64,000 nucleotides of DNA from Halopseudomonas xiamenensis (GTDB lineage: Bacteria; Pseudomonadota; Gammaproteobacteria; Pseudomonadales; Pseudomonadaceae), in the NCBI RefSeq assembly GCF_014219065.1, contig NZ_JACLGO010000010.1, positions 97,065 through 161,064 of the forward strand, written 5' to 3'. The notes below the pieces were generated by a model, which was not told where the DNA came from, ran no database searches, and saw nothing but the letters and a program-made list of their open reading frames with translations. Positions 18,540-28,837 of the stretch are shown one piece after another; the first letter of the stretch is position 1, and every line of letters begins with the position of its first letter. The position numbers and the translations under genes are program-made.

Positions 18540-19637
18540 ATGTACACCTTGCACAGCACACCCCGCGCCGACGGCTATGCCATGCCCGCCGAGTGGGCTC
18601 CGCACAGCCAGACCTGGATGCTCTGGCCGGAGCGGCCGGATAACTGGCGCCTTGGCGCCAAGCCGGCACAGGCCGCGTTCGCCGAAGTGGCGCGGGCGAT
18701 TGCCGGCTTCGAGCCGGTGACCGTCGGCGTGTCGGCGGCGCAGTACAGCAATGCCAGCCTGCAACTGGATCACCCGGCGATTCGGGTGGTGGAGATCAGC
18801 AGCGACGACGCCTGGGTGCGCGACACCGGCCCGACCTTCGTCACCAATGGCCAGGGCGGCCTGCGCGGTGTGGACTGGACCTTCAACGCCTGGGGCGGCT
18901 TCGACGGCGGGCTCTATTGGCCATGGAATCGTGATGACCAGGTGGCGGACAAGATCCTCGGCCTGGAGCGCTGCCCGCGCTACCGCACCGAGGGTTTCGT
19001 GCTGGAGGGCGGGGCCTTCCACGTGGATGGCGAGGGCACCCTGATCACCACCGAGGAGTGCCTGCTCAACCCCAATCGCAACGCCCATCTGCAACGCCAT
19101 GAGGTCGAACAGATGCTGCACGACTATCTGGGCGTCGAATGCATCATCTGGCTGCCGCAGGGCCTGTATAACGATGAAACCGATGGGCATGTGGACAACT
19201 TCTGCTGTTTTGTCCGTCCCGGTGAGGTGCTGCTGGCCTGGACCGACGATCCGGACGATGCCAACTATCCCCGCTGCCAGGCTGCACTGGCGGTGCTGGA
19301 GCAGGCGGTTGATGCCCAGGGCCGGCAGCTGACCGTGCACCGGGTGCCGATCCCCGGGCCGATTCATGCCAGCAAGGCGGAGTGTGAGGGGGTGGACCAG
19401 GTGCCGGGTAGCCAGCCGCGCTCGCCCGGCATCCGCCTGGCCGGCTCCTATGTGAATTTCCTGATCGTCAATGGCGGCATCATCGCGCCGGCCTTTGACG
19501 ATCCGCAGGATGCAGAGGCCCAGTCCGTGCTGGAGTCGCTGTTTCCCGAGCGCCGGGTGGTGATGGTGCCGGGGCGGGAAATACTTCTTGGTGGCGGCAA
19601 TATCCACTGCATCACCCAGCAGCAGCCGGCGGTGTAA
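18540..19637 (+). CDS. aguA: Agmatine deiminase
   Basis: 365 aa. It converts agmatine to N-carbamoylputrescine and ammonia. Family signatures: [21 protein letters not shown] at the N-terminus (truncated here), VRDTGPTFV, the active-site region [13 protein letters not shown] and the C-terminal catalytic Cys in [14 protein letters not shown]. It forms a two-gene operon with aguB (3-bp gap). Confidence 0.97.
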   Translation: MYTLHSTPRADGYAMPAEWAPHSQTWMLWPERPDNWRLGAKPAQAAFAEVARAIAGFEPVTVGVSAAQYSNASLQLDHPAIRVVEISSDDAWVRDTGPTFVTNGQGGLRGVDWTFNAWGGFDGGLYWPWNRDDQVADKILGLERCPRYRTEGFVLEGGAFHVDGEGTLITTEECLLNPNRNAHLQRHEVEQMLHDYLGVECIIWLPQGLYNDETDGHVDNFCCFVRPGEVLLAWTDDPDDANYPRCQAALAVLEQAVDAQGRQLTVHRVPIPGPIHASKAECEGVDQVPGSQPRSPGIRLAGSYVNFLIVNGGIIAPAFDDPQDAEAQSVLESLFPERRVVMVPGREILLGGGNIHCITQQQPAV

Positions 19638-19745
19638 GCGAAGCGGCTGCCCAGCGGGGCAAAATCGGATTATAGTCTGCTCGCCTGTCCGGCAATGCCG
19701 TATTGTCGAGCGGGCCCTCTCAATCGAGTAGAAAAAGGACACCCC

Positions 19746-21095
19746 ATGCACTTTGCTCATCGTGCCGTTGCCCTGCCGCTGGCCGGGTTGGCGATCCTGC
19801 TGTCTGGCTGCAATGAACCCGCTGCTAAAACCGCCGCGCCGGTACGCGATATGCCGGCCAGCCTGGCCGGAGAGCTGACCAGCCAGAGTAACGTCAACCT
19901 GAACGATGGTTCGCGCAACCAGAGTTTCGAACTGCAACTGCAGGCCGGTACGCTGTATCGGGTCAGTAGCAGTGGCGCCCTCAAGCAGCCAACCTTGCTG
20001 TTACTGTCCGAAGACAACCGCCCGGTCAGCGGACCGCGGGCCGAGCAGCTCTACCTGCAGCCGGAGCAGGACGGTCTCTACCGCCTGGCGATCAGCGGCA
20101 GCAGCCCCAGCGATTTCGGTCCGTTCCGCCTGGAGCTGAACACTGCGGAACTGACCAGCGAGGGTGAGCTGCAGCCGGGAGCGGATATCCTCGGACACCT
20201 GGGTTCCGGCACGAAGCAGGGCGGCAACCGCTACACCCTGCAGATTGCCGAGCCGGGGTTGTACGAGCTGCTGCTACGCTCCGACGAGTTCGACACGGTA
20301 CTGAAACTGCGTGGTGCAGGTGTCAACCGTACCGATGACGATGGTGCCGGCGGTACCGATTCTCGCCTGCTGACCATGCTGCAGCAGGGCAGCTACCAGG
20401 TCATCGCCGGTGGTATCGATGCGGCTGATGAGGGCATCTACAGCCTGAGCTTCAAGCGCTGGGAGATGCCCGAGGGTATTACTCTCAGCGATGGGGACCA
20501 GCTGAAGCTCAATGAAGAGCGCTCCGGCATGCTCACCGGCCACCCGCAGAGTTATACGCTGGTGATCGAGCAGGCCGGGCTGCTGCAGGTGAGCATGCGC
20601 TCGGATGACTTCGACAGCCTGCTGGAACTGAATGGCCAGGGCATCAATACCCGCGACGATGACAGCGGCGGGGATCGTGATGCCTTGATCAGCGTGGCGG
20701 TCGAGCCGGGCAGCTACCGGATCAAGGCGGCGCAGCTCGATGGTGTGGACGGCATGTTCACCCTGGCTGCCGAGCTGTCCGAGGTGGCCATGCTGGGTGA
20801 CAGCATCACGGCTGGCGAGACCCGGCTAGGTCGTCTGGTGACCGGACAGCCGGTCGCTACCCAACTGAACATCGGCGAGGCGGGGCTGTATCGCATTACC
20901 CTGCGCTCATCGCAGTTCGATGCGCTGCTCGGGTTGCAGGGTGCCGAGCTGGAAGAGCAGGACGATGACAGCGCCGGCGGCACCAACGCCCAGCTTGAGC
21001 TGTGGCTGGACGCGGGCGACTACCAGTTGCTCAGTGGCAGCTATGGCGATGAGGGAGAGGGCAGCTTCGTGCTGTCGGTCAGCGCGCCGCTGTAG
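19746..21095 (+). CDS. Secreted lipoprotein with PPC-like repeats, function unknown
   Basis: 449 aa, ATG at 19746 after an AAAAAGGA ribosome-binding site. A signal peptide ends in the lipobox LLSGC, so it should be lipidated. The mature part consists of about four beta-rich repeats of roughly 100 residues, each resembling the pre-peptidase C-terminal (PPC) fold: a YTL/YRI strand, LRSxxFDxLL, a DDDSGG-type acidic turn (VNRTDDDGAGG, INTRDDDSGG, EEQDDDSAGG) and a GSYxI strand. No enzymatic domain is attached. It lies between aguA and argH and overlaps the convergent small gene after argH by 17 bp. An envelope-binding role is plausible but unproven. Confidence 0.75.
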   Translation: MHFAHRAVALPLAGLAILLSGCNEPAAKTAAPVRDMPASLAGELTSQSNVNLNDGSRNQSFELQLQAGTLYRVSSSGALKQPTLLLLSEDNRPVSGPRAEQLYLQPEQDGLYRLAISGSSPSDFGPFRLELNTAELTSEGELQPGADILGHLGSGTKQGGNRYTLQIAEPGLYELLLRSDEFDTVLKLRGAGVNRTDDDGAGGTDSRLLTMLQQGSYQVIAGGIDAADEGIYSLSFKRWEMPEGITLSDGDQLKLNEERSGMLTGHPQSYTLVIEQAGLLQVSMRSDDFDSLLELNGQGINTRDDDSGGDRDALISVAVEPGSYRIKAAQLDGVDGMFTLAAELSEVAMLGDSITAGETRLGRLVTGQPVATQLNIGEAGLYRITLRSSQFDALLGLQGAELEEQDDDSAGGTNAQLELWLDAGDYQLLSGSYGDEGEGSFVLSVSAPL

Positions 21096-21258
21096 GATCA
21101 GGCTGTTCCTGCTGCTCCTGTGCCAACTCGTCGAGCTGGCACAGGGTGCAGTCACCCTCATCCGGATGGTTGCTTTCCACATAGCGCACCCGGCGCCGTG
21201 CCGACTGCCGGTCGGCACTGACGCGATAACGCGGGCGGTCAGCTGATTCGCGCTGCAT
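21079..21258 (-). CDS. Small 59-aa protein coupled to argH
   Basis: The ATG at 21258 overlaps the argH stop in a TAATG, so it is probably translated with argH. The protein is highly charged: basic first half (RYRVSADRQSARRRVRYVES) and an acidic, Gln-rich end with a single CxxC pair (DCTLCQLDE). It could be a tiny zinc-knuckle-like protein. I do not recognise it. The coupling and charge pattern argue for a real gene; its small size leaves doubt. Confidence 0.6.
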   Translation of the reverse strand: MQRESADRPRYRVSADRQSARRRVRYVESNHPDEGDCTLCQLDELAQEQQEQPDPTAAR

Positions 21259-22652
21259 TACTGCCCCAGCAGCGCGCGGCCACGCTGTACCGCGGCCCTG
21301 ACCTGGGCCGGTGCGGTACCGCCGATATGGTCACGCGCGTTCACCGAGCCTTCCAGGGTCAACACCTCGAACACGTCCTGTTCGATCTGGTCGCTGAAGC
21401 GGCGCAGCTCCTCCAGGCTCATCTCGGCCAGGTCCTTGCCGCTGTCCACACCGTATTTCACCGCATGGCCGACGATCTCATGGCAGTCGCGGAACGGCAG
21501 GCCCTTGCGCACCAGATAGTCGGCCAGGTCGGTGGCGGTGGAGAAGCCGCGGCGGGCCGCTTCGCGCATCACTTCGATGCGCGGCTGGATCGCCGGGATC
21601 ATGTCGGCGAAGGCGCGCAGGCTGTCGCGCAGGGTGTCGGCGGCGTCGAACAGCGGCTCCTTGTCCTCCTGGTTGTCCTTGTTGTAGGCCAGCGGCTGGC
21701 TCTTCATCAGGGTCAGCAGGCCCATCAGGTGGCCATACACGCGACCGGATTTGCCGCGCACCAGTTCGGGCACGTCGGGGTTCTTCTTCTGCGGCATGAT
21801 CGACGAGCCGGTGCAGAAGCGGTCGGGCAGCTCGATGAAGTTGAACTGGGCGCTGGTCCACAGCACCAGCTCCTCGGAGAAGCGTGACAGGTGCATCATC
21901 GCCAGCGAGGCGGCGGCGCAGAATTCGATGGCGAAGTCACGATCGGATACGCCGTCCAGCGAGTTGCCGGAAACGGCCTCGAAGCCCAGCAGCTCGCAGG
22001 TCAGGCTGCGGTCGATGGGATAGGTGGTGCCGGCCAGCGCGGCGCTGCCCAGCGGCATGCGGTTGACCCGCCTGCGGCAGTCGAGCAGGCGCTCGCGGTC
22101 ACGGCACAGCATCTCGAACCAGGCCAGCAGATGGTGGCCGAAGGTCACCGGCTGGGCGGTCTGCAGGTGGGTGAAGCCGGGCATGATTACCGCCGCGTGC
22201 TGCTCGGCCTGCTCCAGCAGCCCGCGCTGCAGGCGCTCCAGTTCGGCGACGATGATGTCGATCTCCTCGCGCAGCCACAGGCGGATATCGGTAGCCACCT
22301 GGTCGTTGCGCGAACGGCCGGTGTGCAGCTTCTTGCCGGTGATGCCGATGCGCTCGGTCAGGCGTGCCTCGATGTTCATGTGCACGTCTTCCAGGTCCAC
22401 CCGCCAATCGAACTGACCTGCCTCGATCTCGGTCTGGATCGCCTGCAGCCCGTCGATGATGCTGTCGCGCTCGGTTTCACTGAGCACGCCGACCTTGGCC
22501 AGCATGCTGGCGTGGGCGATGGAGCCCTGGATGTCGTGTTTGTACAGGCGCTTGTCGAAATCGACCGAGGCGGTGAAGCGGGCGACGAAGGCGTCCACCG
22601 GCTCGCTGAAGCGGCCGCCCCAGGATTGGTTGGTAGTCTGATCTTGGCTCAT
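21258..22652 (-). CDS. argH: Argininosuccinate lyase
   Basis: 464 aa with ATG at 22652. It splits argininosuccinate into arginine and fumarate, the last step of arginine synthesis. Signatures: [16 protein letters not shown] at the N-terminus, [15 protein letters not shown] and the fumarase/lyase signature [12 protein letters not shown] with the catalytic serine. It is divergent from algZ, the arrangement found in P. aeruginosa. Confidence 0.98.
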   Translation of the reverse strand: MSQDQTTNQSWGGRFSEPVDAFVARFTASVDFDKRLYKHDIQGSIAHASMLAKVGVLSETERDSIIDGLQAIQTEIEAGQFDWRVDLEDVHMNIEARLTERIGITGKKLHTGRSRNDQVATDIRLWLREEIDIIVAELERLQRGLLEQAEQHAAVIMPGFTHLQTAQPVTFGHHLLAWFEMLCRDRERLLDCRRRVNRMPLGSAALAGTTYPIDRSLTCELLGFEAVSGNSLDGVSDRDFAIEFCAAASLAMMHLSRFSEELVLWTSAQFNFIELPDRFCTGSSIMPQKKNPDVPELVRGKSGRVYGHLMGLLTLMKSQPLAYNKDNQEDKEPLFDAADTLRDSLRAFADMIPAIQPRIEVMREAARRGFSTATDLADYLVRKGLPFRDCHEIVGHAVKYGVDSGKDLAEMSLEELRRFSDQIEQDVFEVLTLEGSVNARDHIGGTAPAQVRAAVQRGRALLGQ

Positions 22653-22745
22653 GTGTCGGATCGTTCCGCAGCTGTGATGTGAAAAGGCGCATAGCATAGC
22701 ATTTCCGGCTTGCGCCATGGCGCCCGGCTGGCGGACACTGCGCGG

Positions 22746-23807
22746 ATGAAGAATGGACTCTGGTCATTGTTGAGCAAGCCCCAGGCGGGGGAGGATTTCT
22801 TCCTCCCGGACCTGTGCTCGTCCGTGGCGGTGTTCACCCTGGTGGTGCTGGCCGAGCTGATGGTGCTGGTTCTGGTGCTGGCGCAGCCGATCGGCGACGG
22901 CTTCGACTGGCTGCAACTGGCGATGGCCTCGCTGTTCGTGCAGTGGATAGTGCTGCTGTCCGCGGCCCTGCTGTGTCGCCTGCGCAACTGGATGCGGCGG
23001 CGCCCGCTGGGACTGGCGATCGCCTGCTGCTATGCGGTGGTGGTGGGGCTGGCGCTGCTGTTCACCGTACTGGCCGACTGGGTATTGCAGCAGGGCATGG
23101 CTGGACGCCCACCATTGCATGGCGAGCAATTGCTGCGCCACGGGCTGATCGCGCTGATCATGACCAGCCTGCTGCTGCGCTACTTCTACCTGCAGCAGCA
23201 ATGGCAGCTGCATAACCAGGCAGCCCTGCAGGCGCGCCTGCAATCGCTGCAGTCGCGCATCCGCCCGCACTTCCTGTTCAACAGCCTCAACAGCATCGTC
23301 AGCCTGATCGGCAGCCAGCCGGCACGGGCGGAGAGCGCGGTGCTGGACCTGTCCGACCTGTTCCGTGCCAACCTCACCGATACCGATGCACTGGCCACCT
23401 GGGGCGAGGAGCATCGCTTGTGCCTGGGCTACCTGCGCATCGAGCAGTACCGCCTGGGCGAGCGCCTGCAGGTGTCCTGGCAGGTCGAGGAGCTGCCGGC
23501 GGCGCTGCCGATGCCGCTGCTGACCCTGCAGCCGCTGCTGGAGAATGCCATCCTGCATGGCCTGCAGCCGAGCATCAGCGGGGGCGATATCCAGGTCAGC
23601 GGCCACTACCGCGAGGGCCGCGTTGAACTGCTGGTCTCCAACAGTTGTCCACAGCAATCGGAGCACCAGGGAGCCAGCATGGCCCTGAACAATATCCGCG
23701 CACGCCTGGCTGCCCTGTTCGGACCGGCGGCCCGGGTCGAAGCGTGGCAGGACGGGCCGCGCTACTTCAGCAGGCTGGTCTATCCTTGTAAGCAACCGTC
23801 CACTTAA
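22746..23807 (+). CDS. algZ: LytS/AlgZ-family sensor histidine kinase
   Basis: 353 aa. Four to six hydrophobic helices in the first ~150 residues anchor it in the inner membrane. The His-kinase core follows: [16 protein letters not shown] (phospho-acceptor His) and a short HATPase domain with [13 protein letters not shown]. This atypical kinase family (AlgZ/FimS) works with AlgR, encoded 21 bp downstream, to control alginate and type IV pilus genes in P. aeruginosa. Confidence 0.94.
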   Translation: MKNGLWSLLSKPQAGEDFFLPDLCSSVAVFTLVVLAELMVLVLVLAQPIGDGFDWLQLAMASLFVQWIVLLSAALLCRLRNWMRRRPLGLAIACCYAVVVGLALLFTVLADWVLQQGMAGRPPLHGEQLLRHGLIALIMTSLLLRYFYLQQQWQLHNQAALQARLQSLQSRIRPHFLFNSLNSIVSLIGSQPARAESAVLDLSDLFRANLTDTDALATWGEEHRLCLGYLRIEQYRLGERLQVSWQVEELPAALPMPLLTLQPLLENAILHGLQPSISGGDIQVSGHYREGRVELLVSNSCPQQSEHQGASMALNNIRARLAALFGPAARVEAWQDGPRYFSRLVYPCKQPST

Positions 23808-23828
23808 CGCACAGGAAGTCATTCAGGC

Positions 23829-24578
23829 ATGAAAGTACTTATCGCCGATGATGAACCTCTTGCCCGGGAGCGTCTGGCCAGGCTGGTGTCCGCCTTGCCG
23901 GGCTACACCGCGCTGCCGGAGATGGCAGCCAATGGGCAGGAGGTGCTGGAACTGGTTGAAAAACTGCACCCGGACATCGTCCTGCTGGATATCCGCATGC
24001 CGGGCATGGATGGCCTGCAGGCGGCAGCCCGCCTGTGCGAGATGCCCGATGCGCCGGCGGTGGTGTTCTGCACCGCACATGGCGAATATGCGCTGGAAGC
24101 ATTCGCCGTCAGCGCGGTCGGCTATCTGCTCAAGCCGGTGCGCAGCGAGGACCTGGCCGAGGCGCTGGGCAAGGCGCAGAAGCTCAACCGCCTGCAGCTG
24201 GCCAGCCTTGGCAAGGCCGGCATCGCCAGCGAGACGCAGCAGGCGCGCAGTCATATCAGCGCGCGTACCCGCAAGGGCGTGGAGCTGGTGCCGATCGAGG
24301 ATGTGCTGTATTTCGTCGCTGATCACAAGTATGTGACATTGCGTCACAGTGCTGGCGAGCTGCTGCTGGATGAGCCGCTGAAGGCGCTCGAGGATGAGTT
24401 CGGTGAGCACTTCGTGCGCATTCACCGCAATGCGCTGGTCGCGCGCAACCGCATCGGGCGGCTGCAGCGCAGCTCCATGGGGCATTTTCATCTGCACCTG
24501 AAGGGCCTGCCGGACGAGACCCTGACCGTCAGCCGGCGGCACGTGCCGGGGCTGCGCAAACTGATGGAAGGACTCTGA
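23829..24578 (+). CDS. algR: LytTR-family response regulator AlgR
   Basis: 249 aa. An N-terminal receiver domain (DDEPLARERL; phospho-acceptor D54 in IVLLDIRMPGMDG; conserved K in YLLKPVR) is followed by a LytTR DNA-binding domain from about residue 145 (VLYFVADHKYVTLRH, FVRIHRNALVAR). It is the partner of the kinase just upstream and a global regulator of virulence-type functions in Pseudomonas. Confidence 0.96.
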   Translation: MKVLIADDEPLARERLARLVSALPGYTALPEMAANGQEVLELVEKLHPDIVLLDIRMPGMDGLQAAARLCEMPDAPAVVFCTAHGEYALEAFAVSAVGYLLKPVRSEDLAEALGKAQKLNRLQLASLGKAGIASETQQARSHISARTRKGVELVPIEDVLYFVADHKYVTLRHSAGELLLDEPLKALEDEFGEHFVRIHRNALVARNRIGRLQRSSMGHFHLHLKGLPDETLTVSRRHVPGLRKLMEGL

Positions 24579-24658
24579 CGCCAGGTTGGCAGGCCGGCGC
24601 GCATGGATGATAGCCGGGGCATGGCGTATCATGCCGGTTGGTACAGGACGAGAATCCC

Positions 24659-25597
24659 ATGAGTCGACATCTGCGAATCGCCACCCGCAAGAGCGCACTG
24701 GCCCTGTGGCAGGCCGAATATGTGAAAGCGCGCCTTGAACAACTGCACCCCGAGCTGACCGTCAGCCTGGTGCCCATGGTCAGCCGCGGCGACAAGCTGC
24801 TGGACGCACCGCTGGCCAAGATCGGTGGCAAGGGCCTGTTCGTCAAGGAGCTGGAAGCCGCACTGCTGGCCAACGAGGCCGACCTGGCGGTGCATTCCAT
24901 GAAGGACGTACCCATGCAGTTCCCCGAAGGGCTCGGGTTGTACGTCATCTGCGAGCGGGAAGACCCGCGTGACGCCTTCGTTTCCAATACCTTCGAATCC
25001 ATCGATGCGCTGCCCCAGGGCAGCGTGGTCGGCACCTCCAGCCTGCGCCGTCAGGCGCAACTGATGGCCCGCCGACCGGACCTGCAGATCCGCTTCCTGC
25101 GCGGTAACGTCAATACCCGCCTGGCCAAGCTGGATGCTGGAGACTACGACGCCATCATCCTCGCCGCCGCCGGGCTCAAGCGCCTGGGCTTCGACCAGCG
25201 CATCCGCAGCGCCATCGCCCCCGAGCTGAGCCTGCCGGCGGGTGGGCAGGGTGCGGTGGGCATCGAATGTCGCAGCGATGACAGCGAACTGCACGAGCTG
25301 CTGGCGCCGCTGAATGACCTGGACAGCGCCCTGCGGGTACGCGCCGAGCGTGCGCTGAACAATCGCCTGAACGGTGGCTGCCAGGTGCCAATCGCCTGCT
25401 ATGCCGAGCGCAGCAATGGCGAGATCTGGCTGCGTGGCCTGGTTGGTGACCCGGATGGCCAGCGACTGCTGACCGCCGAGGCCCGCGGACCTGAATCCGA
25501 GCCGGAGCAGCTTGGCGTCGCGGTGGCCGAGGACCTGCTGCGCCAGGGTGCGCAACAGATTCTTGATGCGGTTTACCGGGAGGCCGACGGCCAGTGA
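24659..25597 (+). CDS. hemC: Hydroxymethylbilane synthase (porphobilinogen deaminase)
   Basis: 312 aa, ATG at 24659. It joins four porphobilinogen units to hydroxymethylbilane using a dipyrromethane cofactor. Family signatures: [41 protein letters not shown] and the cofactor-binding cysteine in [13 protein letters not shown]. hemD overlaps its stop (GTGA). An 80-bp gap with short palindromes separates it from algR. Confidence 0.98.
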   Translation: MSRHLRIATRKSALALWQAEYVKARLEQLHPELTVSLVPMVSRGDKLLDAPLAKIGGKGLFVKELEAALLANEADLAVHSMKDVPMQFPEGLGLYVICEREDPRDAFVSNTFESIDALPQGSVVGTSSLRRQAQLMARRPDLQIRFLRGNVNTRLAKLDAGDYDAIILAAAGLKRLGFDQRIRSAIAPELSLPAGGQGAVGIECRSDDSELHELLAPLNDLDSALRVRAERALNNRLNGGCQVPIACYAERSNGEIWLRGLVGDPDGQRLLTAEARGPESEPEQLGVAVAEDLLRQGAQQILDAVYREADGQ

Positions 25598-26352
25598 GCG
25601 ATGTGCTGCTGACACGTTCGCCGGAGGATAACCACCGCCTGGCTGCACTGTTGCAGCAGCACGGCATCACGGCGCGGAGCCTGCCGCTGCTGCAGATCGA
25701 ACCGCAGCCGGAGACGCCGCAGCAGCGCAGCCTGATGCTGGAGCTGGACCGCTATCATGCGGTCATGGTGGTCAGCCCGATTGCTGCCCGCCTGGGCCTG
25801 GAGCGGCTGGATCAATACTGGCCGCAACCGCCGCTGGGGGTCGAATGGTTTGCCGTGGGCGGGGGGACCGCCGCGGTACTGGAAGACTACGGACTGCCGG
25901 TGCAGATCCCGCAGGACGGCCAGGACAGCGAGGCGTTGCTGCGCTTGCCGGCCTGGCAGCGCCTGCTGGGCCTGCCCGATCTGCGCGTACTGATCTGGCG
26001 TGGTGAAGGTGGTCGCGAGCATCTGGCCGGGACCATCCGCGACGCGGGCGGTCGCGTCGATCTGCTGGAGCTGTATCGGCGCGCCATGCCGACGGCGCTG
26101 GCAGAGCAGCTCGGCAGCGCTGCCGCGGATGACTGCCGGGGCATAGTGATACTTAGTGGCCAGGCACTGCAGCATTGGCAGTGCGCGGCCGGAACAGCAT
26201 GGGAGCAGCAGCGTCACTGGCGCTGCTGGGTCCCGGGGGAGCGGATCGCCGCACTGGCGCAGCAACTGGGCTGCACCGATGTGGTGTCCTGCCAGGGTGC
26301 CGACGACGCCAGCGTGCTGGCGGCGGTCGTTGCTCACCCGCTCACGCCATAA
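25594..26352 (+). CDS. hemD: Uroporphyrinogen-III synthase
   Basis: 252 aa, GTG start overlapping the hemC stop by 4 bp. It cyclises hydroxymethylbilane with inversion of ring D. The family is poorly conserved; the recognisable parts are [17 protein letters not shown], the [10 protein letters not shown] segment, [15 protein letters not shown] and [20 protein letters not shown]. Gene order hemC-hemD-hemX-hemY supports the call. Confidence 0.95.
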   Translation: MSDVLLTRSPEDNHRLAALLQQHGITARSLPLLQIEPQPETPQQRSLMLELDRYHAVMVVSPIAARLGLERLDQYWPQPPLGVEWFAVGGGTAAVLEDYGLPVQIPQDGQDSEALLRLPAWQRLLGLPDLRVLIWRGEGGREHLAGTIRDAGGRVDLLELYRRAMPTALAEQLGSAAADDCRGIVILSGQALQHWQCAAGTAWEQQRHWRCWVPGERIAALAQQLGCTDVVSCQGADDASVLAAVVAHPLTP

Positions 26353-26362
26353 GGGGAAATGC

Positions 26363-27562
26363 GTGGAACCGACCAAAGACAATAATCAGCAGAACGCCAA
26401 CCCGCCAGCCACCGATGCCGTGCCGACAGCGTCGGCAACCGCAGCGCAGCAGACCGGCGACAAGCCTGCCGACAAGGCTGCCGGCAGCAGTGGCACCCCA
26501 CCGCCCCGGGTGCCCCCGGCGAAGGCCCGGAAAACCACGGGTGGCGGACGTGGCGTGGGCCTGCTGGCATTGCTGGTCGCCGCCGCGGCGCTGGGTCTGT
26601 CTGGTTGGCAGTGGTACCAGACACAGCAGTCCGGCCAGGCCCAACAGCAGCAACTGGAAAACCGCCTGACCGAGCTGGCCAACACCCAGCGCCAGAACCA
26701 GAGCAGTGCCGAGCAACGCCTGCAGGGACTACCGGTGGCCGAGGAGTGGCAACAGCTGCAGCGCCTGACTGCCGACCTGCAACGCAGCCAGCAGGCGCTC
26801 AGCCAGCGTCTGGATACGCTGCAGGGGGATGCGCGGGCCGACTGGAAACTGGCCGAGGCCGAGTACCTGCTGCGCCTGGCCTCGCTGCGCCTGCTGGCCG
26901 CCCAGGACGTGGCCTCGGCCCGGGAGCTGCTGGAAGCGGTTGACGATATTCTGCAGACCCAGCCGGACAGCGGCGTGTTTGCCGTACGCGAGCAACTGGC
27001 GCGCTACCAGACCCAGCTTGAAGCCTTGCCGCTGGTCGACCGCTCCGGGCTGTTCCTCAAGCTGGCCGCGCTGCATGACCAGGTGGCCGAGCTGGTGGCG
27101 CTGCCGGTACCGGTATTCGACCCGGACGAGGTGACCCCGGAAGAGGAATTCGAGGATCGCCTGGCCCGGCGTACCCGTGGTGAACGCATGCTGATGCGCC
27201 TGGAGCGCTACGTACGGGTCGACTTCCAGCGTGGCAAGGTAATTACACCGCTGCTCGACGAGGCCGAGATGCAGCGCGTGCGGCGCACCCTGCAACTGAC
27301 CTTGGAACAGGCCCAATGGGCGGTATTGCGGGGCGAGGGCGAGATCTATCGCGACAGCCTGGAGCGTGCCGGCGGCATGCTCGAACAGTTCTTCGAGCTG
27401 GATAACCCGCAGGTGCGGGCCGTGCAGAGCCGCTTGATGCAACTGGCCGGCGAGCGTGTCAGCGTCACCGCGCCGGACCTGGCTCCGCTGCAACAGGGGT
27501 TGGCGGCCTATATGCAGAGCCGCAAGAGTCCCGCCGCCAGTGGGGAGAGCGCCGATGAGTAA
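26363..27562 (+). CDS. hemX: HemX family inner-membrane protein
   Basis: 399 aa with a GTG start at 26363 after AAGGGGAAAT. The first ~60 residues are Pro/Ala/Thr-rich and disordered, then one transmembrane helix (VGLLALLVAAAALGLSGW), then a long helical periplasmic domain with Gln-rich coiled-coil stretches. It is often annotated as uroporphyrin-III C-methyltransferase, but it has no SAM-binding motif; its role in haem synthesis is not settled. It overlaps hemY by 8 bp. Confidence 0.92.
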   Translation: MEPTKDNNQQNANPPATDAVPTASATAAQQTGDKPADKAAGSSGTPPPRVPPAKARKTTGGGRGVGLLALLVAAAALGLSGWQWYQTQQSGQAQQQQLENRLTELANTQRQNQSSAEQRLQGLPVAEEWQQLQRLTADLQRSQQALSQRLDTLQGDARADWKLAEAEYLLRLASLRLLAAQDVASARELLEAVDDILQTQPDSGVFAVREQLARYQTQLEALPLVDRSGLFLKLAALHDQVAELVALPVPVFDPDEVTPEEEFEDRLARRTRGERMLMRLERYVRVDFQRGKVITPLLDEAEMQRVRRTLQLTLEQAQWAVLRGEGEIYRDSLERAGGMLEQFFELDNPQVRAVQSRLMQLAGERVSVTAPDLAPLQQGLAAYMQSRKSPAASGESADE

Positions 27563-28796
27563 AAGCTATATCGCGGTGCTGGTGGTCCTGCTGATCGCTG
27601 CCTTGCTGGGCATGGCGGTCGCCGAGGACCCCGGTTATCTGCTGATCGCCTGGCGCAATATGTCGGTCGAAACCAGCATCTGGGTGGGGCTGGCCTTCGT
27701 GCTGGCCCTGTGGCTGCTGTGGGCGCTGCTGCGGGCCACGGTGCGGGTGATCAACGCCTCCAGCCGCCGGGTCAATCCATGGTCGCGGCACAACCGTGCC
27801 CGGCGGGCCAACCAGGTCACTACCCGCGGCCTGCTGGAGTTTGCCGAAGGCCATTGGGCCAACAGCCTGCGCCTGCTGCGCCGCGCCGCGCCGCATGCCG
27901 ATCAGCCGCTGATCAATTACCTGGCCGCTGCCCGCGCCGCACACGAGATAGAGGATTATCGCGAGGCCGACAGCCTGCTGCGCGAAGCCTATGAAACCAC
28001 GCCCCAGGCCGATGTCGCCATCGCCGTGACCCAGGCGCAGTTGCAGATCGCCCGCGGCCAGCTGGAGCAGGCCCTGGCGACCCTGACCCGGGTGCGCAAG
28101 GAACATCCCAAGCACCTGTATGCGCTCAAGCTGATGGGGCAGTTGTATCTGCGCCTGGAGGACTGGGAACGGCTCGAACAGCTGCTGCCGGAGTTGCGCC
28201 GTCACCGCCTGTACAGCGAGGCGGACCAGCAGACCCTGGAGCGTCAGGTCTATGTCGCCCTGCTGACCCAGGCCGCGCAGCGCAGCGAGGGGCTGGCGGT
28301 CGGCGCCGCCAACCCGGTGAGCAGTGTCTGGGAGCGGGTGCCCAAGCCGTTGCGGCAGGATGCCGGGCTGATTGAAACCTACGCCCTGCAATTGCGTGCC
28401 TCCGGCGCCGAGGTGCATGCCGAGAAGGTGCTGCGCGAGGCGTTGTCGCACTTCTACAGCGATCGGTTGGTGCATATCTACGGCCTGGTGCGCGGCGCCG
28501 ATCCGGCCCGCCAGCTGGATACCGCCGAGCACTGGCTGGCCGATCATGCGCATGACGCCACGCTGCTGCTGGCACTGGGCCGGCTGGCGCTGCGCAACAG
28601 CCTGTGGGGCAAGGCCCGTGAGTACCTGGAGGCAAGCTTCGCCAGTCGCCGGGATATCCAGACCTGTGCCGAACTGGTACGCCTGCTCGAACACATGGGC
28701 GAGACCAAGGCGGCGCAGCAGGTACTGCGCCAAGGCTTTGCGCTGATGACCCACGATCTGCCACAGCTGCCGCAGCCGCGAGCATCCGGGGTGTAG
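27555..28796 (+). CDS. hemY: HemY family TPR membrane protein
   Basis: 413 aa. Two N-terminal transmembrane helices (AVLVVLLIAALLGMAVA and VGLAFVLALWLLWALL) are followed by TPR-like helical repeats covering the rest (QAQLQIARGQLEQALATL, YALKLMGQLYLRLEDWERL). The family is linked to haem synthesis by gene order and may scaffold the enzymes. It is not the protoporphyrinogen oxidase also called HemY. Last gene of the algZR-hem cluster. Confidence 0.93.
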   Translation: MSKSYIAVLVVLLIAALLGMAVAEDPGYLLIAWRNMSVETSIWVGLAFVLALWLLWALLRATVRVINASSRRVNPWSRHNRARRANQVTTRGLLEFAEGHWANSLRLLRRAAPHADQPLINYLAAARAAHEIEDYREADSLLREAYETTPQADVAIAVTQAQLQIARGQLEQALATLTRVRKEHPKHLYALKLMGQLYLRLEDWERLEQLLPELRRHRLYSEADQQTLERQVYVALLTQAAQRSEGLAVGAANPVSSVWERVPKPLRQDAGLIETYALQLRASGAEVHAEKVLREALSHFYSDRLVHIYGLVRGADPARQLDTAEHWLADHAHDATLLLALGRLALRNSLWGKAREYLEASFASRRDIQTCAELVRLLEHMGETKAAQQVLRQGFALMTHDLPQLPQPRASGV

Positions 28797-28827
28797 CGCC
28801 CCGGCCTGCATTCGGGCGCTATACCCC
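28788..28827. terminator. Hairpin between convergent hemY and oxidoreductase genes
   Basis: GGGGTGTAGCGCCC at 28788-28801 pairs with GGGCGCTATACCCC at 28814-28827 over 14 positions with one G-T wobble. It covers the hemY stop and lies between convergent genes, so it may act in both directions. No T-run follows, so factor-independent termination is uncertain. The 13-mer GGGGTGTAGCGCC recurs inverted at 51783-51795. Confidence 0.55.
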
Positions 28828-28837
28828 GACGCCGTGC

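Noticed and set aside
17613..19937. 774-codon minus-strand open frame opposite aguBA
   Set aside because: Antisense to two secure enzymes; composition (His/Gln/Gly/Arg-rich) is that of a high-GC shadow frame.
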